From Alentia gelatinosa (lineage: Eukaryota > Annelida > Polychaeta > Phyllodocida > Polynoidae), in NCBI GenBank assembly GCA_950022655.1, contig OX465579.1:47533950-47597949 (forward strand): 64,000 bases of DNA, read 5' to 3'. The number at the start of each line of letters is the position of its first letter. Position 1 is the stretch's first letter. Positions 1 to 12,800 of the stretch are shown in pieces. The notes beneath the pieces were generated by a model. It ran no database searches and had not been told where the DNA came from. It saw only the letters and a list, made by a program, of their open reading frames with translations. A program made the translations under genes and the position numbers.

Positions 1-387
1 ACCGTTATATCCATTGGATTTATTTCAAACCCTTCCCCGTTGTGTCTTTGTACATAGTTCAGCATGTTATCATTCCCTAAATCCCTATTTAGCACTGCCC
101 CTATTTCACAAAAAAATGTATTTATGTAATCGGCGCATTCTACAATTGGAATATGTTCTCCCTTTTCATTTTTAAAACATTTACTATTCTCTTTTTCTTC
201 CTTTGGATTCATAAACCCGTTTATTACTTTCCAATATTTTTTTGGATCATGTCTGAACTTAACTAGGTTCCCTTCGATATAGGATTTGCGTGCAGTCAGT
301 AGTTTTATCCTGATTCTTTTACGTGTCTTTTTTAAAGTCTCAAGAATTTCTAAGTCAGCAGCAGCAGTTCTATTATGTTTCTTTCTT
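1..387 (-). pseudogene. LINE ORF2 continuation, linker towards reverse transcriptase (cut by window edge, frameshifted)
   Basis: On the minus strand the endonuclease frame stops at 388-390, but another frame stays open from about 400 to base 1. It encodes a lysine/arginine-rich stretch followed by a KYWKVING-type motif, as found in the linker between the endonuclease and reverse transcriptase of non-LTR retrotransposons. The stop near 388 therefore looks like a one-base slip, probably in the A-rich runs next to it, within what was one ORF2. The reverse transcriptase core would lie beyond the window. The element is probably dead unless the slip is an assembly error. Confidence 0.7.
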
Positions 388-1365
388 TTAATATATTTTC
401 TGCACAGTTTTTTGTTTTTTTTCTATGTCTAATCTGATATCAGCGGTTACCCATGGCGATAAGTCATATCTGGAACTGAAGCTCTTAAATGGGGCATGTG
501 TATCTAGATAATCAATAATTGAAAAATGCCACCCATCCCATAATTGATTTATATTAAATTCCTGTGGGTTCGTTATCTGTCTTTGGGACCTTAATATCTT
601 TGTTAGTTCTTCTTCTTTAACCCTTGAATAGTTTCTGGCCAGTTTCGTGGTTTTAGGATGGACACCTCTAGTTTTCTTTTTTTCAGCAAAAATAATTAGG
701 TGGTCGCTCTGAAATATGTCTAAGGTACCTGAACGTTTTAAATATTTAGCATTTGTAAAGATAGCGTCTATACTACTACTGTTGCCTAAATTTGGTCTGG
801 TTATAGTATTAATTATTCTCTTCAAATTATGATTCCTTAAGATATTCATCAATTCTTTGTTTCGTGGGTCCCTCCTATTACTACCGTCCAGATTTATGTC
901 TCCAATAACCCAAATTTCACTGTCTTTCACTGTATCGTTTGAGCATACTTCGTCTATATATTCTAACAATGAGTCAATGTTGTATCCTGGCATTCTATAA
1001 ATATTTATTATCGTTAGTTTTCGGTGTTGTGGTCTCCGTATTTTTAATGTTATGGTTTCTAATTTCTCCGTTATGTGTGAGAATTCTTGCATGGTTTCCG
1101 TGAATGGTGACCATTTCTGGTTAACATACACTCCTACTCCTCCTCCCTTCCCAAGTACTCGATCATTTCTGTAAAATTTAAAATTAGGGATAGAAACGTG
1201 TTTCGTGGGTATTCTCCTTTTCATGAGTGTTTCGGATAGGCCTATGATATCGAAGTTATTTAGTGAGTTGCGTATATGGTCTTGCTTGGAAAATAGGCTG
1301 CAGATGTTCCAATGGCAGATTTTGAAACCATTACTGTTATTTATGTCCTGGCTTTTATGTGTCAT
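388..1365 (-). pseudogene. Non-LTR retrotransposon (LINE) apurinic-like endonuclease domain
   Basis: This 325-codon frame has the motif order of the exonuclease-endonuclease-phosphatase domain of LINE ORF2 proteins. An N-terminal HWNICSL carries the catalytic Asn near residue 20, and LSET carries the metal-binding Glu near 45. Then come GGGVGVYV, IGDINLD (the GDxN catalytic pair) around residue 155, SSIDAIFTN, and SDH (the terminal catalytic His) near 222. In this family the enzyme nicks target DNA to prime reverse transcription. The start is the first Met of the open frame, and ORF2 may begin further upstream. The frame is lost at 388 and resumes in another frame (see 1-387). The clade was not determined. 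Confidence 0.88.
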
Positions 1366-1995
1366 TTATGATACTATTTGTAGTAAGGAGCATCGGTGTG
1401 TATATCGAGGTTGCAGTGTAATGATGAATTTTTGTGCATTGTGAATTACAAATTTGTGCATGTATGTAAATATATATATGGAGATGTATCCGCGGGCCAT
1501 ATGGCTGGGGGATACCGAAAATAGCCGGGAGTTTGATAGTTTTGACTATTCTGTCCATTATATTCTGGAATTAAGTTGTTATTGTTTGAATAACTAGTGC
1601 TCTTGTTGATATTACTCCGCAGATTTCATACCAATTTTGTTATGTTCATAGTACAACTCTATCCAACGTTGACATCTATACAATTTTTTTTTATTTTTTT
1701 TTTTTTATATGGTAGTGAGTATTTGTTACTGACATCATGCGCACTCGTTATAGACCGATGTAAGAGGAAAGTAAGAAAATTTATCAATTACAGGAATTAG
1801 TCAATAGAGTAGTTTTTTCATCATTCAACTCTTTCTGAACCATAAGGTGGTTTATTTTATAGCAAAGCATACACATCACGTATTAGTTTGATTGGGTGAG
1901 TCCACTGTTTGGAGTTACCTAAGTGAATACGGTTAAAGCAGCAAACATATATTTGAAGGTACCGGTATATAATAAAATAAAAATGTATTACCTTA
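1366..1995. other. Intergenic, no gene seen
   Basis: AT-rich sequence flanking the LINE, probably including its untranslated 5' portion. It contains T-runs around 1686-1707. No coding potential beyond short chance frames. Confidence 0.5.
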
Positions 1996-2104
1996 CTGGT
2001 ACATCCTCGCATACCTTGTTTCTTTGGCTAAAAATATTCAACTCGCTCTGCAAGCTTGTGGAATATTTCTAGCCAAAGAAACGTGGTATGCGAGGAAGTA
2101 CCAG
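1996..2104. repeat. Foldback (hairpin) element
   Basis: Two arms of about 45 bp, 1996-2040 and 2060-2104, are near-perfect reverse complements around a ~20-bp loop. The arms begin CTGGTACATCCTCGCATACC and end with the complement. This is a MITE-like foldback, one of several in the window. Confidence 0.85.
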
Positions 2105-2138
2105 TATTTATCTCACCCCAGATATCTTTTCTCCATAG

Positions 2139-2205
2139 ACTTAACATTGGAAACTCGTATCTAACACCCATTAGATATTTAAGAAAAATATCCAATGGGG
2201 GATAA
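2139..2205. repeat. Dispersed repeat, related copy at 8865-8965
   Basis: The segment containing CATAGACTTAACATTGG, followed by an imperfect CCAATGGGG return, is also found near 8890 in intron 3 of the dynein light chain gene with about one change in six. It is a shared mobile-element fragment of unknown class. Confidence 0.6.
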
Positions 2206-2265
2206 TGTCACAAATATTAGCCCATTAGTCAATATTAAGGGTGCGATAAATTCAGAAACTCATTC

Positions 2266-2385
2266 AAGTTTAGGGTCAGAGCTCGATCCCATCTCATTTG
2301 AATCACAAAGCAATTCACGCGGCTTCGCCTTGTGAATTACTACGTGATTCAAACTCGATGGGATACGAGCTCAGACCCTAAACTT
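2266..2385. repeat. Foldback (hairpin) element
   Basis: The arms AAGTTTAGGGTC...GATCCCATC and GATGGGA...GACCCTAAACTT pair over nearly the whole element, with a GGCTTCGCC apex. A similar apex occurs in the palindromic stretch at 9020-9055, suggesting one family. Confidence 0.85.
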
Positions 2386-5300
2386 TCATGGGTTTCCTCT
2401 ATAGTATACATTTTATCTTATTATCACCAAGTATGGTACCTGTATGGTACCTGTAGTGTCGGAGTGTAAAAAAAAACGGTAGGCCTACCTGTATGGTAGT
2501 GTCGGAGTATTAAAAAAAAAGTGTATAAGACTGACTTTCTAGTGAGAAACAATGGCAAAATTTTGACTTAAATATTTAAAAATAGCATGGACAGAGTTGT
2601 ATGTCCATGAAAATAGTTTCTGGGTTTTTTTTCTGTTGGACATTTCGTCTCTGTAAATGTGGTTTAATTTGGAAGCCTCTAAAAAAAAAACTTGTTTCTA
2701 ATTACCATACCATAGGTACGGTATCAGCAATCTTTTTAGAAGATTTTTTTTATGTAATAGATTAACCTAGATAGAATTTATAAAAGGTTTGTGTATATCA
2801 TACTATATGGTGTCAAATAAAGCTGCTGATGTCAGGGATGCATTCAACCCTCGTCATTTTTTTCATGGCTTGGTAATGAGAAACAAACGCTCGCTATTGA
2901 TCTATTGTAGTTCAGCCATAATCTCGGCGCTCGTATCTGAGATAGGCTACACTTTCCACCATGGATCTCCCAAAAGATTACACAATCGCTCTCTGATATT
3001 TAATGATCTCCTACAGTAGAAGTCGATACATCCTTAACTTACTTACTATACCGGGGTACTCACTAGCGACATCATCAAGCCTGTTCATGCCATTAGACGG
3101 TGACGCCATCTCGCGGAAGATGATGCATGCACCAGTGTAAAACCGGAAGTAGTCCATCTGCGTTTATCAGTAGAAGACGATGGTCCCGTCATAATACATA
3201 TTACAATTAACATAGGTCAGTAATCTAAATGAGGTAACTTATCTACACGTTACTTCAATTGACTGTACGTAACTATTGGCAATACGGTATTGTGTGGTTT
3301 TAGATTCCATTCCTTGATTTTGCATACGTTATTTTGGTAATTATAAACGGCGCTAAAGCTCTATCTAGATTTACTACCATCTAATGATCTATGACTGAGT
3401 ATGATCAACACTCTAGATGATCTAAATCCAAAAGACCAAATTTAAATCTCTCAGAGTCTCACGATTATAATATGAATATTTCATTTAAGTTATTTTGCCT
3501 TTTGATTCTTACGCAATATTTTGTAATATACAAAATGGTTAGATTTTTGTCGGACTTTTAACGCTGTTAGTGTTATTTCTTGCGACTTCCAGTTCAATTA
3601 TAGATCTATCTAGAAAAATCTAGATCTAGAATAGTAGAGATCTAGATCTATCTAGATCTAGATGTAGAATCTAGATCTTTATCCTACCCGTCATATAAAT
3701 CTCCATAGGCTTCACATGGTGTGACTGTATAGTGTATGCCACGGTTATGCCATAATGATTTATTTGCCACGGTCGACATATGAGGTTAAAAACATGTGGC
3801 GGGGTAGGATAAAATCTAAATGTCACTCAATTTCATATGATTGTTAACATGTCATTCATTGTCTACAGCTAAAAATGTATAATTGAAAAAATGCATGTTT
3901 TTGCTATTGTGATGTTGTGAAAAATAGGTAAATACTTAGATATTACTTATAATCAGGTAGATCTGGTTTTTTTTGGGTTTTTTTTAAAGCTTTTATTTAT
4001 ACTGGAGATTTGGGTTAGGCAGCGTTTGCCTATCTTCCACCCGCTCCAGTTTATCAAATATTGGTCCGCCCTGTCCAGCTAGTGGACTTACATGACGAGT
4101 TGTGTAGACATGAAACTCCTTTACTGAGGCATCGTAGTGCAATAAGGCACCAATACATTTGTACAGTGATAACATAATTTGTAGAAAACGTGCAGACAGT
4201 GCTAATATCAACAATGTTCATCTGATGTACACTACGGAAAGTGCTATTAAGTTGGAATATGTGTGGTAAGAATTTTATTATTTGGTTAGTGGTTGATGTT
4301 GGAGGGTCAGGTCTAGTTTATTAAATGTCCTCATGTAGCTTGGTTCGTAACTTGTTCCTGGTATAAGTTTGGAACTCGGGATAACTAGGAAGGTTTTGTG
4401 TGGCTACCTCTAGGTCAAAGAAGGGATCTGGGTCTGGGACTAATTTCGGATGGCAGTAGATGGCCATAAATGGTAAAATAAGTGAAAAGGTGAATTTCAA
4501 AAGCAAAATCTTGTACATTACAATTCAATGTAAGTAAAGGTATTTTTTTCTTATTATTTCTATAAAATATACATGATGTCCAGTATCTGGCACAAATATT
4601 TTGGCCAGGATGCCAATATTTAATTATGAGGTTTCTACTTACTTCCATGTCCAAATTATGTATTCATCATCACGGTGTCCTTCAGGCATAGGGAAAATAT
4701 AAAATAAAAAGGAGGAGAAAAGCAAGTAACACTTGTCATTTGCCATACCCGTTGTGTCTCTCTGTTTGAAATTTCTTGATTATCTGTCAATAATTAACGT
4801 CAGCAGACTAAAAGGTCTGGAGCAAGAATTAACTTAATAGTTAAGCGTGATGGTGAATACATTGCAGTACAGGAAAGACTGTGTGGAACATAATGATTTC
4901 TCAACACAAATAATATCAAGCTAAGTCCTATAAACAATTTAAACACTTTTTACAGAAATAAAACATGGACGTATCTGCAGAAATTGGAAAACTTTATTGT
5001 ATTCACCACCACAAGTGTGACGATGAATACAGATTTGGACTGTAATCCAAGGATAATGACACAATAAAACAGATTTTGCATGCTTAACTGCTTTAAAAAC
5101 TGGGTAGTAACTTATATCTATATTCTCACTGTTTCAAAATGAGTTTCTATTAGTGCGAGGCAACTATATAGTGATGATATAAATAATTTTCTTTAAAGTG
5201 CATAAAGTTATAAAAGAATTTATTTCAGGAGAAATTCATGCCTTCTTATAGTATTCCCCGTCACTTTAATGTTTTCAATGTTAAATGTTAGAATAATGAT

Positions 5301-7088
5301 GTATATATTTCAAGTTTAAACCAATTTTTCACATGTAGTACCTGTCAGTTCATACATTAGCCCAAAATATTGCTGTTTCAAAGTTAATTCCTTTACTTTT
5401 TGACAGATGTATTGTAAATTTTGTCAAATTCCAGAAAAATATCATTCTAAGGAGACTTCTTTTGTTAATTTACAGTAATATAGAGTCATGTGATCAACAA
5501 AAAAGAACTTGCATGGTTGAGAATATGCTGACACCATATTGGAATAGAATACAAGTAAAAAAAAAACTAGATTTTGGTATGTTTATGAAACTATAGGGTA
5601 AATGGCCAAAATTAGGTTCATCTGTATTCACTGTTACAAAAGTCTAGCCTTTTCTTATGAATCACCATTTGCATCACATTCCACAGCCTTGCATGGAGAG
5701 TGGTTCATCTGAATATGCACTGTCTGCAGTCACTGGATCATGTTATGTATATATTTGAATAGGGCTGACCCTTTTTGTATCTGCTTTGACAGGTTGAAAA
5801 AATGATGCTAGAAATACTCAAATTTGTTAGAAATAGTTTGAAAATGATGTTTAAAGCACTTTGAGAATGATAGAAGTTTATCATCAAAAGTTCTTCTACT
5901 GTAAGGCCACAGTGTCCTGTCAGAACCCATGGCAAACATAAATGTTTGTGCTAGGGATATTTCAATATGGATCCATACTACTTGATTATTAGTTCACACA
6001 TGACGGTGAATACATGTGTTCTAAGAACCCCTTCTTTACAAACTGGTCCTGAGAAAACCCTACAAGAAAGGATGAGGGGATTTTAGAAATATATACTTCA
6101 GACGCTCTTCTATCAGGAAAAAAACAAAATAACTCATTTTGGAAACGTTTTTTTCTTTAATATGACCAATTTTACAATTTTCGTGATTTTACATACTATG
6201 GTAAATGAGAAGAGGTAAAAAGCGAACACTAGATCTAGATGTAGAATAGAAAGTAGTTTCTATTCAAATTCCAATATCAATGATGTTTTTAACTACAAGA
6301 TCTAGATATTTCTAGAAATAATCTTGTAGTCGAGACAACAAATCCTTTTGCCCCTTCTCTTCAATCCCCCCTGACATCCCATAAACTATAAACCCAATTA
6401 ACCTACTAGATTTAGCCACATTCAAACACACCCTAACCCATCCCTTCCTTCTGTAAATCAGCCGTCATTACAGAGAATGACAGAATTTAGAATTTAGCAA
6501 ATATTCTTTACGTGAATGACTATTTCAAAGATCCATGCCTGCGTCGATAATGTGACCAGGAAAAAAGATTTGAGCATAAAAAGTTTATATTTTAATATAA
6601 TGAACACGACAGTAGGTCTGGATCTAGATTCTAGGAGTACATGTACTAGTATATAGATAAAGCGGGAGAAATATATTATTACTAATTTTAGTCATCGAAA
6701 AGGACTGTAAATAGTGTGATTAGTAGTGTCTTTCGTCAACTGCTTCTACTTTCTAGAGGTTTGGACTAATAGCTAGCAGGTTGGACTTTGCCCAGACGTC
6801 TCCGTAGCACTGGGTCGGAAATTGATTAAAGGAAAGAAAGGCCGTTGGAGTGGCGCATATTTACCATGCTTTCAGGCGCTTAGGAACGAGAAATAGTGGT
6901 TTCAAGCAGAACTCTACACACGTCAATAATTACCAGACCTAGATAAAAAGATTTTCCGTACTAGTAGCAAGTAATCAGCATTAAAGTCTTCTCTTGCCAC
7001 GAGAATGGATCAACTGTAGCGTTTTATCGCCTTTGATGAATGTGACTAGCGACCCGAATCGTGGTGTTTCTTTTTTCTATCCCTCCAG
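2386..7088. other. Intergenic / upstream of the dynein light chain gene; no gene seen
   Basis: AT-rich DNA with many short homopolymer runs and CTAGATC clusters at 3600-3680, 6230-6310 and 6610-6640. No frame with a recognisable domain was found on either strand. A 5' untranslated exon of the neighbouring gene could be hidden near 7000, because a polypyrimidine-AG acceptor lies just before its coding exon. Confidence 0.5.
3599..3682. repeat. CTAGAT/CTAGATC short tandem repeat
   Basis: Repeated ATCTAGATCTAGAT words with point interruptions. The same word recurs singly at several places in the window. Confidence 0.75.
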
Positions 7089-7118
7089 AGGATATACGGC
7101 GCGTGGACAGTGACCACC

Positions 7119-7265
7119 ATGGAAGAGATGAAGCCCCCGATGGCCAGGGCCAGACGGTCCAGTCTGTTTGAGGTGAGCCGCAGGTCGATGCCTGTTGCCT
7201 CCAGCATTACCTTTCATGCGTGTGAGCCGCACGCAGAGGAGGAGCCAGTTATCCGACAGCCAAAA
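7119..7265 (+). CDS. DYNLT: DYNLT exon 1 (N-terminal leader)
   Basis: 49 codons ending on a complete AAA codon before GTAAGT. It encodes the basic leader with PPMARARRSS and the acidic HAEEEPVIRQPK end. The TTTCTTTTTTCTATCCCTCC tract and AG at 7087-7088 look like a splice acceptor, so the first transcribed exon is probably further upstream. Confidence 0.9.
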
Positions 7266-9402
7266 GTAAGTCCATCTTCAGGATTGAATACTAATTAACT
7301 GTCAGAAACTCGTTTTGACAACAAATGTTAGATCCATGCCCATCCATTTATAGGGTCTTAGTAATTGGCGTCGTAGATCTTTTCTGAAAATGTAACTAAC
7401 TTAGTCCACTTAAGATGCAAAAGTAGTAAAGGTTGCCATCAAGATAAAATTTTGATGAGATCGGCATGATTTTGATGGATCATAGAAACGCTATATTAAA
7501 GACTGAAGTAAATATAAAACGAATTGATGGCTTCCTTTCATTGTTCCGTGATGAATAATCTTTTGAAATTGTGTATCTAAAGGTAGGCCAACAGGACATT
7601 AGCTATGATACCTTTAGAAAAAAAAACCTTATACATTCGATGTAATTAAGCTAAGATAGAAGGGAAAGTATCCCAAATGTATGGGGTATGGCATATACTT
7701 GTAGCAGTATCAATTCACATACTATCGGACTCCTTCACAAATAGTAATGTCATTTATATCTATATATTTTGGAGAAATAACATTTTACTCGCCGCTGTCA
7801 AAGATAAAATCAAGACGTTTTCTAATAGAATTAATCTGCCTATAGATTCAGTTTGAAAATACGTATCGCATGGAGCCAGAAGGTAAATTTCCATCGGGCA
7901 AAGCGGAGGCCATCATGAGGAAGGTGCTGGAAGAAAATTTATCAGGTCGTATCAGTTGCAATGTTTTCATTTTAATAAGAGGATATCCATAAAGTACGTA
8001 CGTACGGAGGGGGGGCAAAATTATCGAACATTTTGCGGATCCGCCTACTTTGTTCTATTGTGTACAAAATTTAGAGTGGGAAAGGGGTGGTCAAAATTTT
8101 CAAAAGTTTGGGATACATACTTTATGGATGGCCACTAATTGTCTTAATCTCAATGTTGTCACCAAAATAATTCGAATTCTAATAATTTGGACAAGTCACT
8201 GACCTGGAAGTCATTTAACGACAATGGCGGATACCAGGGGATATAGTGTGTGTAATAAGGGAAATGATTATAGTATATTCTGTTCTATCCCATGAGTTGC
8301 TCCGGCTTAATGCAATTACCAATATTTGAAATCTTTCAGACAAAACTTATAATCCAATTGGATGTTCTGTCTTAAGCAAGTTAATGGTACAAGATATCAA
8401 GAACCAAGTAATGGAGTTCAGGCCGGACAGGTGGGTGCATCGCGTTTTTACACAAAGTCTCGGTTTCATATGTTGATAAAAGGTAATAAACGCCGGGCAA
8501 GGGTAGTGAAATCGGCGGCGCTCATTGCATAGCACACAATCACACCAGTGTAACCAGGCTTTTGCGCTGGTGCAATGCCACGGATCCGTCACATTGCACA
8601 TCATGAAATGTTTATAATTTGCGACGGATCCGTAGCACAGGTAAAGATAATTTCAAACTTTTGAAACTTTTCTAGCTTTCTGATCAGATAATTTCAATCT
8701 TTTGAAGCTTTTCTAGCTTTTCCCTTTCCCATATGGAATCCTCTGTAAATACAAATATCAAATATCTTTACACTGGTTTTGAAATGTTGTCGGCATGCAT
8801 ACCAGAGTATCTCAGGGACCACCTCCCCACACACACACCCTCAGTGCATATGTACTTTGTGGATGGCCCCATCCCTGGAGATTTTTCTTCATAGACTTAA
8901 CTTTGGGAACTCGTACTCAACGCCAATGGAGTATTTACCAAAAAAAACTCAATAGGGGAGATCAAATCTCAACCGCACTCGATCGATAGCCACTGAAAAT
9001 ATACCATTCATTTTGGTATACTATATAATCTCACTCGACTTTGCTTCGTGAGATTACATCAGCAACATTTTCATTTTTTCAGTATATATGGATCTCGATT
9101 CAGATCCTTTTATTCTATTAATTTATTTTTGTTCCTCGTTGGCTTTTCCGTTTCTACTCTAGCACGTATGTATGTTTTGTACATCAACTTGTGTTTGGTA
9201 TGTTTCGTATAACAGTGTGGCGTGTTTCTATACCAGGTACAAGGTGGTTTGTTTGGTGAACATCGGTGAAAAGAAGGAGCAAGGTGTACGAATTGGGAGC
9301 CGCTGTGTTTGGGACACCCAGCGAGACAACTATGCCGCTGTTGAGTACGAGACACCAGAACTGTTTGCTACGGCTATGACGTATGCCTTGTACTATGAGT
9401 GA
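7119..9402 (+). CDS. DYNLT: Tctex1-domain dynein light chain (DYNLT family), four coding exons
   Basis: Joining 7119-7265, 7846-7945, 8340-8430 and 9237-9402 gives 167 codons and a stop, with all GT/AG sites and phases (0, 1, 2) matching. The N-terminal 50 residues are a basic, serine-rich leader. Residues from about 52 form a full Tctex1 domain: FENTYRMEP at the start, then two amphipathic helices, YKVVCLVNIG, GVRIGSRCVWD, DNYAAVEYE and the family's C-terminal ALYYE. Family members are light chains of cytoplasmic or axonemal dynein and bind the intermediate chain and cargo. The length and long leader fit the DYNLT4/5 (TCTEX1D) group better than the short DYNLT1/3, but the subfamily is not settled. 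The start ATG has a strong GACCACCATGG context. The frame is also open upstream to a possible splice acceptor at 7088, so ten more residues or a 5' exon are possible. Confidence 0.95.
7846..7945 (+). CDS. DYNLT: DYNLT exon 2
   Basis: Enters in phase 0 after TATAG and leaves one base before GTCGTA. It encodes the start of the Tctex1 domain, IQFENTYRMEPEGKF, and the first helix, EAIMRKVLEENL. Confidence 0.93.
7970..8125. repeat. Mobile-element fragment in DYNLT intron 2
   Basis: The unit opens with CCATAAAGTACGTACGTACG and closes with the related CATACTTTATGGATGG. The matching ATCCATAAAGTA / TACTTTATGGAT ends give it short inverted termini. Not assigned to a family. Confidence 0.5.
8340..8430 (+). 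CDS. DYNLT: DYNLT exon 3
   Basis: 91 bp between ATCTTTCAG and GTGGGT. It restores the phase exactly and supplies the second Tctex1 helix, SKLMVQDIKNQVMEF. It contains no usable start codon of its own and was found only by reading the phase between its neighbours. Confidence 0.9.
8520..8640 (-). repeat. GCGATGCGA-type palindromic repeat, minus-orientation copy
   Basis: The reverse complement contains CATTTCATGATGTGCAATG and a GTGATTGTGTGCTATGCAAT block. These match the plus-oriented copies at 32860-33190 and 55860-56050. It lies in DYNLT intron 3. Confidence 0.65.
8865..9090. repeat. Dispersed repeat plus hairpin in DYNLT intron 3
   Basis: The left part matches the 2139-2205 repeat. The right part contains TAATCTCACTCGA...TCGTGAGATTA, a short foldback with a CTTTGCTTC apex resembling the 2266-2385 element. 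Confidence 0.6.
9237..9402 (+). CDS. DYNLT: DYNLT exon 4 (C-terminal)
   Basis: Starts after TATACCAG and its first base completes an Arg codon. It encodes the beta-strand half of the Tctex1 fold (YKVVCLVNIGEKKEQGVRIG, then SRCVWDTQRDNYAAVEYE) and ends ALYYE with TGA at 9400-9402, as in the family. Confidence 0.96.
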
Positions 9403-9552
9403 TTACATCATTAATCCAGTACCGAAGGTCCTAAACACGGGTAGATAGTGTTTTAATTTTCACCGTATTTAATGACAAATATACTTATTTATCTCTGAGT
9501 ATTCGCCATGTAATACATGTTCATTAGTGTTTATCAACCTTTATTCTTGGCA

Positions 9553-9558
9553 AATAAA
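9553..9558 (+). terminator. Polyadenylation signal AATAAA for the dynein light chain gene
   Basis: First AATAAA downstream of the stop, 150 bp away, giving a short 3' untranslated region. Confidence 0.6.
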
Positions 9559-9798
9559 CATGTCGCATAATATTCTAGCACAATTTTATGTCAAAGTTTG
9601 TTTCATAATTACTCAATGGTTCTAAAGAATAACTTAATTGGTTATGTCTACATGTCATCAAGTAATCTAGCATAAGTTTTAGATATATTAACCATATAGA
9701 ACTGAAATTATGTTTTCATATTACCAAACAAGTTCAATAAGGTTCAAAGGTCTACCAGTAATTAATTAGTAAGATAACAATGAAGCCCCTAGGCCATG

Positions 9799-9832
9799 AG
9801 GGAGGGGAGGGGAGGGGAGGGAGGGAGGGAAG
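9799..9832 (+). repeat. GGGAGGG-type purine microsatellite
   Basis: Runs of three to four G separated by single A bases on the plus strand. Confidence 0.85.
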
Positions 9833-12800
9833 GCATCCATGAATAGGGGGAAGGGCCTGCATTGATTGGATATTTAAAGCCCTACTCCTCTGTGAACTTA
9901 GCAGGTCATGGCTCAATGCACACATATATTTAGCTACCTATATAAAACATTTTGCTTCATGGTGATCATTCATGGATGAGTGCACACAGACCTGTCTGCA
10001 TGCTCCCTAGCCAAGTGGGGGACACAACTTTGTTTCTATGTACACCAATAAAGTAGGTCAAGCTAATATCTGGTAGTAAATGATATTGCAAATAATTTTA
10101 CAAACCAATATCATTTGACTGGGTCTTGATTGATTCCTAGAACAAAGTTATGAACCATTTTGACTTCTATTTATGTGTAAATTTTATATGCTAAATAAAC
10201 CATCTTCTCATACACCTGATATCCCCCCCCCCCCCCCTCACCCCTCCTATTATGAGATTTGACAAAAATAGATGAATCAAATATACATTTCACCTAAATA
10301 ATGACACTTCCTAGAGTGCAAGGAACTGTCAGTGCCACTTGTGGAGATGGTAAATGTTACAGAATGCTCACTGTAAATCAATATTGAGTAAACATCTGTT
10401 TGAGCATGCCCATTTAATTGAAAATCCCCCCCCCCCCCTACTTTCAACAAATACTTGAAGATCTCTGTAAATATAAATTCTACTTAAAAAATTCCACTTC
10501 CTAGCACCTACTGCATTTTATTCTCTTTCAAATGAGGCATATCATATTATGATTCAACCAGTTTAAGGAGTAGAAATATGTAAATAAAGAAGTTCTTAAA
10601 AATGGACCTGTGACTACCAAAGTACCTCCCAGACTGAATTCACTTTTCTTTCAAATCCATTCCAAAGTACTAAATTTTAAAAACTGTGAGGCATTGTACC
10701 ACCATAAAACCTTCTGTCCAAAACAGAAATCATATTCCTATCTGTACTTAGTGAGCTATAAAAAGCAAAAATATGGTCAGGTCACCTAATGACTTTACAA
10801 GCATGTGTACTACAGTAGGCTATAGCCATAACCTAAAGACCAACCGTCCACCTGCTAATAATGATCAAATTTTCAATATCAAAGATAACCATGTTCCACC
10901 TATTCAGCCTCACATGCGAGACAACAAGGAAGGATATAGATATGTGTAATGTAAGCTAGAGGTCGAGATTGGGTCAGTCTACATTTTAGGGCGTCTATAT
11001 GGATATTGGCAAGTCAATTCGAAGGGGCAGTTTCTTTCAGATACGTGTATAAACACAAGCAGGAATACAAAGTGCTGCAGATTAATCACTTGAAACCATT
11101 TTGTTTAGTTTTCCTTTTTATTTCGTCTAAATTTACAAAGACAAAAATAGGGTTTCACACTCACTTTGTGAAATGTCTGATTCTGTTTTCCCATAATGAT
11201 TAATGATTAAGAAAGGAGACATCACAAGGAATGTCGACTGGGTGATGCAGAGAATTCTGACGTAAATTCCAGAGAACCGTGGTCGGTCCGGGCTAACCAA
11301 AGTTTACAGACCTAGTCTCAGTGGGCACGTGCACCTTCCACCAGCCTGGAAGACCGTGAATCAGTACTTAGAAGTTGGATCTTCTCAGCAGATTGCCTAC
11401 ATATCTTCAGATGCTTCAACATGTATACCCAGCTACTTAACTCAAAGTAAACCTTTCTACCGTGTGATAGCAATGTACAAGTGAACGTCACTGGATACTT
11501 TTGTTCAGACCTGGTTGCTCAATCACAGTGTTTTGTGCAACATTCATTAAAAAGATTAAAACCATTCCCCATCCCAATTCTCGTCAGTTGGCATAAAAGA
11601 ACGTAACAACTGCCTAAACCCTCCATTCCACTTGTTGGCAAAACTGAAAATGTTAATCATTGGATATTACATGACATAAGATGTAAATGAATTTTGCTAT
11701 CCGGGGTATCTTTTATAAAAAGCATTTCAATATGTGATTTATTTCCGGTAAAGACTTATATTTGCTCAAGTTCTGCAACACGAAAAGCTTCTTTTGTTAT
11801 TCAATAATCTGTGCAAAATTAAGATCCACAGAATATTAATGTGGCTATAAATGTGAATAAAATAGTAATAATCCATATCGGCACACTTTGAAATACAAAG
11901 TAGACTAACAAATTTAAAATAATATCGGGAGAGTTCATCCCTATCTAATGCAATCAAGTTTACTAGAAGTCACACGTTGCAATTTTCGCTACATTACACG
12001 TAAAAACAGCAGCATCCGACATCATCAACGACATAAAATCTACGGAACGTTGAGAATATATCACAAAACAACACATTATTTCTGTACACTATGGCTTACC
12101 CAAGAACAATCTTTCCCTTTGTATTGTTAACCCTAGAGAGGTGATGCATATGATGCATTACCAATAGCAGTTTATCCACCCAAATGAGGGCACACATTAC
12201 AATAGAAACCTCTGCTTTGCCCATGCCATACTGATCATTTTCGGGGTAACTGGATCACAGGTTCAGGCTCGCAACAAGCAGATTAGTTTAGTGACCGGCA
12301 GGACATGAGTGCGCCGCTGCCTTGTATTCATATGTGCGCACTCGTAGTAACAATAAACAACCCCATCAATAAATAATAGGATATAAATATGCGTAACACT
12401 TGCTGGGTGCTCTCTCTGTATGATACACATGTGAATGATGGGTGTGGAAATTTACAAGAACGAAGGACACAGTTTCCACTAGATCGGTTACATGCGCGAC
12501 CGAATCTAGAGCCTTGACACCAACAAGGCAACTGAGGTGACAGCAAACATGGCAACATGCAAGTTTATGTACTCATGAATTCATATCTCTGAACGAGTTA
12601 ACGATTGAACCAATCAACTTTTTGAATACGATCAAACGCTTTAATTTCAATATGGTTGACCCACTATTTCAGTACAACAACCAATCACGCATTCGTTTCA
12701 AGACAATGCAACTCTCGACTCAAATAGCTTATCAAGCATTACTTACAGTTTTGTTTTCTTTGTATCTATTTACATCTATTAACTAAATGAATGATTTACA

